The position numbers and the translations under genes were made by a program. Shown piece after piece: positions 51,001 to 61,148 of a DNA stretch of 64,000 nucleotides. The notes under the pieces are model-generated. The model saw nothing but the letters and a program-made list of their open reading frames with translations. It did not search any database and was not told where the DNA came from. How positions within the stretch are numbered: position 1 is the stretch's first letter; every line of letters begins with the position of its first letter. Source of the stretch: Varroa destructor (taxonomy: Eukaryota > Arthropoda > Arachnida > Mesostigmata > Varroidae); contig NW_019211454.1 in NCBI RefSeq assembly GCF_002443255.2, positions 56,632,608 to 56,696,607 of the forward strand, written 5' to 3'.

Positions 51001-52299
51001 TTTCGATATAAAAAAAAACTGCCAATTTCACCTTAATCCAAGTATGGCCTTCTAATAAACATGCGTCATCATCATTAATTTCTGTTGTGAAATCGATATT
51101 AATATAAACAAAATTAAAAAAAAGTACAGGCATTCACAAGTTTTTATCTCGTTCTATTGAGGCTGTATTATGCAGGCTTAGAAGTGACTTACAGGCTTAA
51201 GCAAGGTGACTTAATGCAGGTAATGTGAAGATTCAAATTCCAAAGCAGCTCTGATAGAATCTGGCATGCCCTTTGTCCAATTTTCTTTTGCGACAACCAA
51301 TCGATGGCATCAGTTTTTTAATACTTACTTCTCTGATTATTGCTTAGGTTATATAAGCTTACACAGAGGTGTTTACAATTTTGCAACTTAAAGTTACTTT
51401 AGGCTAAGTGTCTTCCGGTAAAGATTAGGAGTAGTTTTGGTATAGTTCTTCTCGCGACAGTGAGTAATTTTACATTAATTCGACACACTGCCTCTTTATA
51501 TCGATATAAAAGTTAAAAGCCAAAATATCTTTACCTCTTCCTTGAAAAAACAATATTCCATATGATATTAACATCTATTTTTAGCGTTATAACCGTCTTC
51601 CCTCGAAAAGAATTACAATAAACAACGAAATCGCGAGTTTTTTAGATTAGTATTTATGTAGTTGACCTACACGTAGGCGCTATCTGCTTTAACTGTTACA
51701 TTTCGGCTGACGGATGAGGTTTTTAATAGCTACCATCCGTTCGCTCGTGAAATTTTTGTAACGTTATTTTATGCGGCAGGAGGCCGACTGTGTCTTACCA
51801 TCGTTGTACATTTGGTTAACGCTTCGTATGACCCTGGGAAGATCTTGTCCTTCATTTAGCTCTAAAGCCAACTGTTCACTGTCTCTGACTAGGGCGCGCA
51901 GCGACGGCCCGACACGGTCCTAAGGCGCAAAATAAAAGCGCGTCAAGTTTTTCTCGCCCTCTCCGTCCATTATACATACGTATATCTAATAATAAAATCT
52001 CTGCTAATACGTAACTAGAGGGCTCACGACTCATATAACAATGGCTCGACAATGGATAATAACTATTGTCTACAATATACATTGGGATCATTAAACATAC
52101 CTACAAACAAATAATGAATAAATCGTGACCGCAATTGCATACCGTTCGTGCAGTTCGTCATTCGTTCAAGATGCAACATTTCGTATGCGCTTTTCGGGAA
52201 ATTTTAGTTTGAAGGCCCATACGTGCCTGTACAGACTTGATACAGTCACGTACTGCTAAGAAAACCTACCGTCTTTAAACTGGGAACCGACACGTTCAT
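45006..52299 (-). CDS. Nup93: Nuclear pore complex protein Nup93 (827 aa, 11 coding exons)
   Basis: Nup93 (Nic96 family) is an inner-ring scaffold nucleoporin. From family knowledge, its N-terminal motifs bind the Nup62 complex and Nup188/Nup205, and the alpha-solenoid links to Nup155 and Nup35. Seen here: residues 1-160 are the helical linker region; LRALVRDSEQLA and VQAAILMGTRG align with human AEQLA and VLLGSRG. GNLKKASLGGAPGT (about 295-310) matches the GNLHQAQLGGVPGT signature. GHPVWA, LTAQFE and RCHAVHMA follow within the solenoid. The C-terminus VPYRF...NARLVQME matches human IPYRT...NARLVQME. The 827 residues compare with 819 in human, so it is full length. The start is the first in-frame ATG after an upstream TGA. 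All phases agree to the stop. No damage is seen, so it should be functional. Confidence 0.97.
45006..52299 (-). other. Nup93: Nup93 exon-intron structure
   Basis: Coding exons, 5' to 3' on the minus strand: 52299-52270 (30 nt), 51919-51799 (121), 50515-50349 (167), 50061-49937 (125), 49391-48865 (527), 48504-47483 (1022), 47130-47060 (71), 46799-46619 (181), 46384-46279 (106), 45788-45721 (68) and 45071-45006 (66). The total is 2484 nt. Every intron is GT-AG, phases run 0,1,0,2,1,0,2,0,1,0, and the sum is divisible by three. The microexons of 30, 66, 68 and 71 nt were placed by matching family sequence at both sides. The least certain junction is the exon 4 donor (GAAAG/GTTACT), chosen because it alone keeps phase 2 and joins to WAEQKRRVL. 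The largest intron is 1.28 kb. Confidence 0.9.
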
Positions 52300-52420
52300 G
52301 TAGTGGCGTCTTGAACCGGGTCGCGGAACGGTCGAAGAATCCGGCACGACTGAAAAAGTCGCTGCAAACAACTCGGTCTTTGTTGTACTGATGCACACGT
52401 CAGTTCATTTGCTTTTCAAT
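52300..52420 (-). promoter_or_regulatory. Nup93 5' UTR / core promoter region
   Basis: Upstream of the Nup93 ATG on the minus strand, two TCAGT sequences (near 52391-52387 and 52355-52351, the latter TCAGTC) match the arthropod initiator TCAKTY. There is no TATA box at the expected distance. The initiator assignment is inference, and a spliced leader further upstream is possible. Confidence 0.3.
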
Positions 52421-53530
52421 GGACAACAATAGAATTGAACTACTTCGTTCTTAATTAGCAACGGCGATTGGAAAAATTCTCAGAGCTTCTTGTCGGCCAC
52501 TTCGAGTCCAACGTTCGAATCGTGCCATGTGATCCTAAAGTGGACATGCTTATCATAAGACTCAGCACAGATCCCAGTTCCGAACGTAGAACTCGATACA
52601 TTTATTCAGTCTAAGGTGAAGCGAGGAAGCAAAACGAGTGGGGGTATGTATACACGATAGACCTTCTATATATTTACTCTAAGCATTAGGTTCGATTAAT
52701 GAGCCGTATATTCGTTTCCGCTCGTCATTTGTCAATCATTTGCAAGGTAACATAATACTACAGAAAACAATTCGTCAAACTCAGTTATCAAAATAGACCT
52801 GCCAATACAACAACGGTGGAATCTCGTCACGTTTAGATAGAAAGCTGCTAAGTAAATTATTTTGCAGAACTTTAAAATTTCTAAGCTATTGTTTCTTGAA
52901 CAACGTTCTGTGAACACGTTTATGGACCGGGCTGAGGCAAATGCAAAAGGACCCTTGAACAGAAAATCTACTCATAGTTATAATCACAGCTGTTTAATAG
53001 AAGTTTACAATATATTGAAATATTCATCGAAGTAGCAGACGACGGGCGAAAGGGTACATTTATTAACTACTTCGAAAGTATATGAACACTGCAGCCTTAG
53101 CGTAATTACTAACGTTAGTTGATTGACGATTGTGCTCTCGTCACGTTCAACGAAAGCTTAGCTTAGTCATTCTCTCGTACTGCCAAGCGAGGCCAAATGT
53201 AATGACGAGCGATTGATGGAGGGGAGAGACCCAGTGGAGAAGTGAAAGCGACGAGGGCGAGGGCAGTGGAAAGGATAACTGGGAAGAAAATAAGAAAAAC
53301 AAGAGACGGCCACAAAGAGTAGAACTTCAAAATAATTCGTGTCGATATCTGCAGCTGTATATATTTCTAGCTCGTTACCATATTATCATTAAAGTTGCCG
53401 ATCTAATTTAGTTACATTTTCTGTTCCGACCTTGAAATATGTGATAATCACTATGAGCCAGTTCAGCAGTTACTCATTAGTTAATAAGTTAGTTAGCTTA
53501 GAAATAGAATAATAACTTAGGCGTAATCAT
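52421..53530. other. Intergenic DNA upstream of Nup93
   Basis: No coding signal. A purine-rich, GA-rich stretch lies at about 53215-53320. Confidence 0.5.
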
Positions 53531-53539
53531 TTAAGCGTC

Positions 53540-53810
53540 CGTCGGCCTGAGTTTGCGCACATTCAGTTGGATATCTGCTTGTCCGCGGATTTCCTTGTAC
53601 TCAGCACTGGTTTTGGGCAGCTGCCTCAAACTGGGGTTCATTCACACATTTTCAAAATGGCGCTTCGACGCTGACCGTTCGAGTTAGCGGCGCCTACAAT
53701 GGGTAAATGCGCGTGTGTCTGTGTGGGCGAATATTCTACCCATTGCGTCCGTGATGAGTGGGTCGAATCGCTGTCGACCCGGTGACCGGGCAGAGGTAAA
53801 AAGTGGAGGT
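53540..53810. promoter_or_regulatory. GC-rich island, possible divergent promoter or first exon
   Basis: A short GC-rich block lies 1.2 kb upstream of the Nup93 start. On the plus strand it ends near a donor-like CAGAG/GTAAAA at about 53796. An ATG in AAAATGGCG context near 53657 opens only a six-codon frame. It could be a non-coding first exon of an unseen plus-strand gene or a distal Nup93 promoter. No downstream coding exon was found. Confidence 0.2.
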
Positions 53811-53819
53811 CACGTATTG

Positions 53820-56800
53820 AGATAATGGCTACACAACGAAAAGTAGAATAAACTCGCCGAGCATTCGAAAGCGTAGCTTAAATGTCAAAGCAATGTTGAT
53901 GTCCAATTGACCATGTTGGTAGTATTTGGGGAGGCAAGCCAAGACCCAACAGCGATATTGGTAACATTGAACAGAAGCTTGAAGAATCATTATCCGATCT
54001 TTTTCGAACTCGATCGTTAGAAAATATAATTCCATGTACAACGGTGGATTAAATCCTTCGGAAGTATATCTAGTACCCTTTTGAGATAAGCATTGTTAGA
54101 AGTGGCTATATAATGCGGCTATCACTGTTGTCTGATTGTTGAAATAGCACACATACTATACAAACATTTAATCTACCACAGATTTCATCATTTTGAGCCA
54201 CTGTGGAACCAACAGATCCGATACGCGTGACTGCTAATTAGTGTAAGAAAATAAACTGTTTTTTGATTGAAATCAGCTTTAGGGAAAAATCTGAGTGAAA
54301 ACGCAGCTAATAAAATGTTTAGTCTACTATACGATGAGACCTACCCTTCAGCTCGCATCTTTAGATCGAAACCGGCGATATATGCAATATGGATTATCAC
54401 AGGTTGTATTTCCGAGTTGCAATGTGCCGTGAAAGATAATTATTAGTATCATCACAACTCATTATATTGAAATTCAAGGGCTACAGGTTATCGTATCGAA
54501 GGCTTCTAATCTTCATTCTGAATTAACACAAGCCTTCACGCAAACTTTGCGGTCAAACTAAAGGAGCTTTGTTCCAAATCCTCGATGATTAAAAGCCGAA
54601 TAAGAACCACGTAATCTTCGATTAAGCAAGCATTCAATATGCCCCTAACTTTTCTTTGTAGCCCACCATTTAATTACCTCTAACTGTTACGTTCTATACG
54701 GGGGGCTTGTTCCTTTTTTAATCCTAGCTGGTAAAGTCATAAAATATATTGTTAGTATTATTATTATTAGGTTGTTACGGGTAAATTCGACAGACCTTGA
54801 AATGAAGTAACCTTTGGGAATAATGATTTTTAACATGTATTAGAGGTATTATTCTTTATTTTCACACGTTTGTCTCAGCGCTCAAAACAGTCATATACCT
54901 ACCATATGTAATTTCCCTACTTGTAGCCTCCAGAAGTAAACCGATGTTGAAATATGGTTATCTACCACATGCTTTTCGTAGGCCATGGAAAGCTCCGCAC
55001 TCACATGGACTTAGAATAAGTTAACTGAGGCCAACGTTGGATATACCTTTGCTTAACCTAGGAAATAATTGATGATGAGATCTAGCGTACTTACCGAGTA
55101 GCCGGATAGCGTGTTTTCGATTACTACACGAACGGTTTATGAATTTTTTAAGGAACTCGGAGCAGTGGGCTACATTCATTCTTATAGTAACACATGCCCC
55201 TGATGTCCATTGCAGTTACTTTCTTTACCTTTTGTCCGGACATTGCCAGCGAACTCAATTTCTTTCAACGGTGACGCCATTCTCTCGTCTGGTGGCTTCG
55301 GTTGGTGGTTAAACCTAAACCATGCCTATATATATAAAACCTATACACCCCAAGGCAGGGCTTTTTGTTGATTAGATGTCCACAAATCGCGCATGGAATA
55401 CACCACAGACAACTAGGCTGGAGTCAAACAGCGAATTCATTTTTACTCAGTTTCTCTATATTTAATATTTGGTTTAAAATTCTGTAATACATCACATACA
55501 GAATGTCAGTTTCAGCTAACAATTTTTTTCAAAAAAAAAGATTTACTGTCGTAAAACGCCTCCTCGATTACCGCAATAAGTTTTTGTCCTTCGGGCCTCG
55601 ATATCTGATCACATAGATGATGCTCGCTGGCCTTCGACGTTGTAATCTACATTCCTGACACATACTGTGCTTTTGCTGAAGGCCCCTTTACCTAATGCCT
55701 TTGCTAATGTTCGATGGATTTTCGCAGTACTGTGGCCTTCGAGACACAAAAACCTGATTAGTGAGACCTGAACACATTTTTTTGTTCTAGAATAAACTTT
55801 TTCACTAGTTTGAGTATATTGTTATTTTAAGGGTGTGTGTTGCTTTACGGATTTAAACCCGGGCCGCTTGCTTGTTGGGGTCGGTCAGGGACCCAGACAT
55901 CACCGCTTTTGAAACCCTAACAAAATACAGCATAAGACAATTCGATCAACAACTTCAGCGCAATGCGAGCTGGACCAAAAATGTTCTTTACCTATGCTTT
56001 TTAATAACTACTGGCCTTGTAAACATTGGCCACTTAGTAGACCTAGGCTATAAATGTCCTAACTATTAAACGGCGTGTATGCTTTTCTGTAAACTAATTC
56101 TGTGTATTGAGCCAGTGGTCCTTACTATAGCTATTTGACCGTCTTCTCAAGTAGGTATGCGGTTACAGTTCAGTAATTGAGCATAGGAAGTAGACCTTTG
56201 TTTTTATTATACAATTCTCTTGTCTGGATGCTACCTAGCACTGCCATTGATACCAGGATAGCTGCGTTTACCGTCTCTATATATATATATATATATCAAT
56301 GACCGTAACATCGGTGCATAAAATGTCTACTTAAAAACACTAAAGCAGAGCTCATTTGTGAAAGCATGACACAACGGCACACAATTGATTATTCAGCTTC
56401 GTAAATGCTCACTTAAATATTCAACATACTAAATGCTTAAAAGGAAAGGATTTTTTTTTGCTCCGCCATTGCCTCTAACGAAGAATTTATCACTATCTGT
56501 AGTGAGTTCCTTAGAGGAGGCGGTGCTTATTATTAGCTCTCAATCCAAATAGATGCTTCAGGCTGTCGCATCGATGTTACTAAATCGTACTGTTTTTCTG
56601 CCTATGGCACGTTTCATCTGGACAACATGGAACTCAACAACAATATTCTGGTTACAGTGTGGAGAGGCCGTTCGACAATTTTTTCCAAGCCACCCAATTG
56701 CGATTGCTGCCGCTATATTTGGGTAATTATCCGAAAGGTATCTGTGGATCGAAGAAGGGAATGCAGTTCATTACAGACCATTTGTTCTTCGTATATTTTA

Positions 56801-57300
56801 AATTGAGAAATCAAATTAAACGAACAAAGACTACAGGATGTAGGGATACACAAATACTATTTTTGTTATTAGGGCTTCAGTATTTAAACGAAATATCTGT
56901 TGAAGACTACCCAAAGCTCTTTGTCGTATATGCGATTAGTGGAAATTTAAGTGGGCTGGGTAAACTTTCTCCAGTCGCACTTATACCGGTAATAGTGCAT
57001 TGTCGCCACACCTGACGTCAGCGAGAGGAAAGCAAATAACCCGAGTAAAGAGTAGATAAAAAGAAAAGATAAGGAAGTCGGATAAATGCCCTTGTGAGAT
57101 TTACAGAGTGTAGGAGGACTCACGTTACCGCCAGATCTTCATTGCTAGAGGTTTGTTTAGCGCATTGAGATGTTGGAGACAGTAACGAGTATCTACGGCT
57201 GGTCGCTCGCATAAGTGCCTACCTAAGTGAGTTGCCTATGGACTCATGTCAGGCCAGTTCAGAGCTAACTGGAATCCGTTGACACGGTTTCTACAAACCA
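53820..57300. other. Intergenic AT-rich DNA
   Basis: Contains (TA)n at about 56279-56296 and an ATT-type run near 54755-54770. Open frames at 55872-56069 and 56659-57015 show no recognisable domain. I see no gene. Confidence 0.5.
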
Positions 57301-58130
57301 CCACCTTAAGCGACGTTATGTCCGGGTGGTGAAGATTCGGGTCCGCATTGATCCAGTTAAGCGATTTGCGTTCGAACGCGTCGAGTGCCCAAAACACTCC
57401 ATTCGTGCTAGTGTGACGACTCCGTGTGAACAGGCGTCACAGTCTGGCTGCACGACCCTGCGCATCTTGCAGACGATTACTAGGCGCGTTCCTCTTCAAT
57501 CGAAGGCCAAACGCTCGTCGAGATCAGCGACCAGCGTTCGGAGTGGGCCAGGATTCTATGTTAGCTGTACAGCGCTGTTTCCAAATTAGGCGCCTTCATA
57601 CTAATGGGAGCCAGATGAGATGCGCAATACGAAATAAACCGATTCCTTTTCGGTGCTTGCCATAAAGTGAAGTTAGCTCTTCTTCCTTGGTACACTCCCT
57701 CTAGCAAATGCTTCGAATTTTCCCTATATAATATACAAAGTTATCTCTGTCGCGATGAGAAGGTTAGCAAAAGATGCTGCTGATCTGTTTGAATGTTACC
57801 CAAGAACACACTAAACTTGAGTTTTATACTTAGCTCATCTAACAAGGACCGCTTGGCACTCACGAACTCGTCCTGTCTGTTCTTTGTAATGCCGAAAAAG
57901 CTATTTTAACGAGCCGACCTTGGAAAGCGCTCATCCAGCTTTTTTTTTCGAGCTCTCCCACGTCTTCCCTACACCAGTCTCTAAATCGAAGCAAGGTGGC
58001 ACTCGTTGCAAACGTTGACGCGCCAGCCTCACGACCCAGTTCGATGGCCAGTTTTGTTCCTTCGCAGGCTGTTCGTGACATTTAGCTCATGGCTCAGGCG
58101 TCTCCAAATCGAACTATAGTGTGGAGCAAG
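57300..58130. other. GC-richer unassigned block next to an LTR element
   Basis: Several 70-90-codon frames are open on both strands, including an ATG-initiated 73-codon minus frame at 58081-57860 with a charged, Ala/Arg-rich peptide. In one plus frame RSEWARILC near 57535-57560 faintly recalls the WARVLFSDES block of Tc1-like transposases, but no catalytic motif is intact. I see a repeat relic as likely and cannot name it. Confidence 0.25.
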
Positions 58131-58429
58131 TTTTCTGCAATGTCTATCATATCGCGAGCCATAACACCGCTGCGATTAAAATGAAGCGAACCGGCTTAGC
58201 TTTGCCGTTACGTGGTAGGAACGGGGACCTCACAGCTACTTACTCTGTTTTTATGTAGTCCTAGACTCGTATTTACTCATATTTTAAACTATAATAAAGT
58301 ATAATAGTGTTCTACTACAATGATATACTACAACGTGTTTTATGTTTGCTATTACCTCATTATTATTAGGCATTGCCTCAAACGGCTACCTCTCAGCCTA
58401 ATTTAGGCTATAACATTTGATTTATTATA

Positions 58430-58533
58430 GTATATATATAACGTAAAAATGCGCGCCGACATTATATCGTAACTCGGCTGCTTTAGGCTGAATCAGTTAC
58501 AGTTTATAAGTAGCAGCCTTGTTATTTGCAACA
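58430..58533 (+). repeat. 3' end of the 5' LTR (degenerate)
   Basis: The stretch 58476-58533 (GGCTGCTTTAGGCTGAATCA to ...TTGCAACA) aligns with 61084-61144 at the other end of the element, and a weaker match continues upstream from ACGTAAAAATG. It ends in CA as retroviral-type LTRs do. The start of the LTR, perhaps near 58200, is not defined. Confidence 0.6.
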
Positions 58534-58536
58534 TTT

Positions 58537-58556
58537 TGGTGGCTGTGACAGCGGAT
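58537..58556 (+). other. Putative primer-binding site, tRNA-Arg-like
   Basis: TGGTGGCTGTGACAG differs from the complement of an arthropod tRNA-Arg 3' end (TGGCGACCGTGACAG) by three transitions. Its position three bases after the LTR end is right. The similarity to a tRNA complement continues into a T-loop-like GGATCGAA, so a retroposed tRNA-like sequence is an alternative. The tRNA-Arg comparison is from memory. Confidence 0.4.
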
Positions 58557-59016
58557 CGAATACTGGATTAAAGACTAAACCAGTTGAGCAATGATGTATG
58601 GCGTTAGCTGCGAATGAGGTGAAGCCTCACGCGGCTTGCGGAAGACACTTGACGCAGGCAATAAGGGGGCATCTTAAGCTGGCTCTACGATCAAGACTCT
58701 TCTCGCCGGCCTGTCTCGAGACTGGCTGCATGACACCTGGCGAATGTACTCTTGAATTGTAGACCATTGCACTTAACCAGGGACTCGGTCCACGACCCTA
58801 AGAGTTCCCAGAGATGGCTGCCGGTCCATTTCAGTATTATGCTCGCAGGAGGGGTCAAGAAAAAATTTTCTGGGAAAAACTACCTTATCGGGGCTGCGTC
58901 ACCGAATTTAAGGGGCTTGCGCAACTCTTCTGTAGGTAATAACAAGTTGAAATCCGTAATAGTAGTGAACGCGTCACGGTGAGGAGGCCCGACAAATATT
59001 CACCAGATGGCTGCAG

Positions 59017-59394
59017 ATGCTTCAACTGCAGGGAATAGAGTTATTTCACAGCCCGATGCCCAAAGTTTTGGATGTACTGATAGACGAAACTGATGGGCTT
59101 CTAAAATACCAAGTGGCTTTCATTTACTTCGACGATATCGTAGTCTATTCATTTGAATTCGACATCTATATAACCGACCTGCAAAAAGTACTAAGGGTCG
59201 TCGACTTCGCCAGTTTTCGGTTCAATGTTGAGGAATGCATTTTTGCTACCCAGGAGATGGTGTATCTAGGCTACAAGACAACGGCCACTAGGGTTTCCTC
59301 GAATATCAACAAGGTTTGCGTAGTGAACACCCAGCCTACCTTCGTGTCGGCGATGGAATGGAAAGGCTGCCTCGGCCTAACCGCCTATTACTAA
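59017..59394 (+). pseudogene. Reverse transcriptase fragment of the LTR element
   Basis: A 125-codon open frame holds the C-terminal half of a Ty3/Gypsy reverse transcriptase. It contains the FDDIVVYS catalytic block (YLDDIlvfS in the family, two of the catalytic Asp), followed at the usual distance by a FxFNVEECIF block (the LnxxKCxF motif), MVYLGY and the thumb GLTAYY (GLtnYYRrF). The first residues match the GLxxAPxxFQ region in degenerate form. The palm and fingers upstream of the active site, including the first catalytic Asp, are absent. It is a relic, not a functional gene. Confidence 0.75.
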
Positions 59395-59639
59395 CGGTTC
59401 ATACAGCACAAAATTCTCTATGAGCTGCTAGTTCAATGCGGGATTTTGCATGCGTCGCATGCTTGCTCTACGCCGTAGCCAACATAAATGAGGCTATTTA
59501 GAACGCTTACCGCGATATGGCTTGCTGTTGCGATTCAAGATTACAGATAAGTTTGTCCTGAGCCAGTTTCAGCAGGATGCGGTAACAAGGTAACAAATGG
59601 ATGCCAACAGGACCGCCCTAAGGGTAATGCTGACCTGAA

Positions 59640-59925
59640 TAAGAGAAGGGCTTCAGTGGATCGTCGCGTACGTTAGTCGCTGCTTGACTGACGCTAAGGC
59701 TAGATACAGCGAGTTCTTGGAGAAGTTATAGGCCGTTCAGAAGTTCTGACCGTCATTGTATGAGCGACACTTCAAGCTTGTTAACAACAATACTGAACTA
59801 AGCCTGAAGGAGAAGGTGCGCTGGGCATTGATTTGACAGGAGTATGACTTTCCGCTCTGAGATGATTCACAAAAAGGGCTCCGGCTATGTCAGTGCAGAT
59901 GCATTGTCGTAGCTAGTCGTGCCAT
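59640..59925 (+). pseudogene. RNase H region fragment of the LTR element
   Basis: A stop-interrupted frame shows YVSRCLTDAKARYSEFLEK (family: SrxLtxaExnYsxxekE), then YERHFKLVNNNTEL (family: YL.Gr.F.l.TDHkpL), VRWAL..QEYDFPL and YVSADALS (family: vADaLSR). The order and spacing are those of the Ty3/Gypsy RNase H domain and its connection to integrase. Several in-frame stops show decay. Confidence 0.65.
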
Positions 59926-60179
59926 TGGTAGAGGCTCAAATAATAATAATAATGGATAATTTTCGAATTAAAACATGCGTTTCAGGGTACATGCTCAAAG
60001 ATGACTTGATCTACCGCTGCTCCACATTATATCTTCTCAGATGGAAGAGGCTATTATTCTATGTCCTTCGGGGGTATGGCAAAACATGTCGGCAGGCGGA
60101 ACGCTTTATGACGTATTAAAAAGCCTTTCTTTATTAAGGCGGAGTTATAGTGTAAAAGTGTTTGTTATTGGGGCCAAGC

Positions 60180-60780
60180 TTACAACATGTATCTAGAGAG
60201 TGCTGACCAGTGCGATATCTATCAGTGACGTAACCAAGGCCCAGAACGGCGCAATCCGCCTGGTACCGGCTCTGGAACGCCTCTGTGAGAAGTTAACAGT
60301 GAACTTCCTAAACCCCTTAAAAATTTCACGTAGTAAGATTCTCCAAATCTTGGCGAATTTTCCGCACGACTTGATTAACTTGAATTGGTCCGCAAGGTCA
60401 CGTCTGGTACATTAATTCTTGGCTCCGACGGTTATGAAGGGCTTCTTCGGGAGTTTAGACACTTTCGTGATAGACATGTTTCACATCACGGCAGGTTGCG
60501 GACTATCTCCGGCAAAAGTATAGCAGACGATTCTCCAACATCCACAGTCCAATAGGCTAGTTAAGTGAGTGATATGAACAGTCACAAAAAGCCTGAGTCT
60601 CTGGTGGCGGAAGGACGCAGCTCGTTAGAGAAGCTGTTGCTAGGTGTAACCCTGGATACACTCATAAGCGAGACCCTAAAAGGGCACTGCTCGAATTATT
60701 TTTCGTTTATCGGGTGTATTGTTCAGAGAGACGACGGGACGCTGCAAAAGTGTCCTTAAACGCGCACAGAATGTTCCGGG
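60180..60780 (+). pseudogene. Integrase fragment of the LTR element
   Basis: After the RNase H relic, a broken frame gives CDIYQ near 60209, part of the HHCC zinc finger (CxxCQ). Near 60535-60563 the block HPQSNRLVK matches the conserved HPQsNGxvER element of the integrase core. The catalytic Asp residues cannot be placed with confidence because of frame breaks. A 64-codon frame at 60565-60759 continues the C-terminal part. Confidence 0.5.
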
Positions 60781-61019
60781 ACCGACGATGGTATCTGCGG
60801 CTTGAATGGGGAAAGCTAGCCCTGCGGAAGTTTACGGACAGTTCGAAGATTGGGTGAGGAACGCTTAAGTTCTAAACGAAGTTTCAACCGCGGTACCAGA
60901 GGCTGTTTATTATTGCGAGTCGGATGGCCCCTCGCAGATACCGAGTTGGAACGTCCTGCGGTGTGCACGTAACCGTTAATGGAAAAGATATATGGCGCTA
61001 TGTTAAGAAGCGAATTTCG

Positions 61020-61144
61020 ATGGCACGCTAAAATGGAAACATCGTAATTCCTAAATAAATACGAGGTAAATCTGTATGTAAGAGGCTGCTTGAGGCTGAA
61101 TAAATTGCAGTTTTTCAATAGCACCTTTGTTATTTGTAGCAACA
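61020..61144 (+). repeat. 3' end of the 3' LTR (degenerate)
   Basis: 61084-61144 is the partner of 58476-58533, with three extra bases. The two copies have diverged by many substitutions, so the insertion is old. A purine-rich GGGGAAAG near 60809-60816 might be the polypurine tract, which would put the LTR start just after it. Confidence 0.55.
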
Positions 61145-61148
61145 TATG

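Larger units (their letters stand above)
58200..61148 (+). mobile_element. Degenerate, internally deleted Ty3/Gypsy-type LTR retrotransposon
   Basis: Plus-strand pol fragments occur in the order reverse transcriptase, RNase H, integrase, separated by stops and frameshifts. Two related sequences, 58476-58533 and 61084-61144, match over about 58 bases with a few changes; both end TTGTTATTTG...CAACA and I read them as LTR 3' ends. TGGTGGCTGTGACAG (58537-58551), three bases after the first, fits a primer-binding site. Only about 2.5 kb separates the LTR ends, and neither gag nor the N-terminal half of reverse transcriptase is recognisable, so the copy is deleted and dead. Outer boundaries are estimates, because LTR starts and target-site duplications are not clear. 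Confidence 0.7.

Noticed and set aside
55850..55870. Minus-strand GGTTTAAATCC, a B-box-like sequence
   Set aside because: No A box in the expected position.
56659..57015. 118-codon plus frame
   Set aside because: Starts at a non-ATG codon and shows no domain, repeat or splice-consistent neighbour; consistent with chance.
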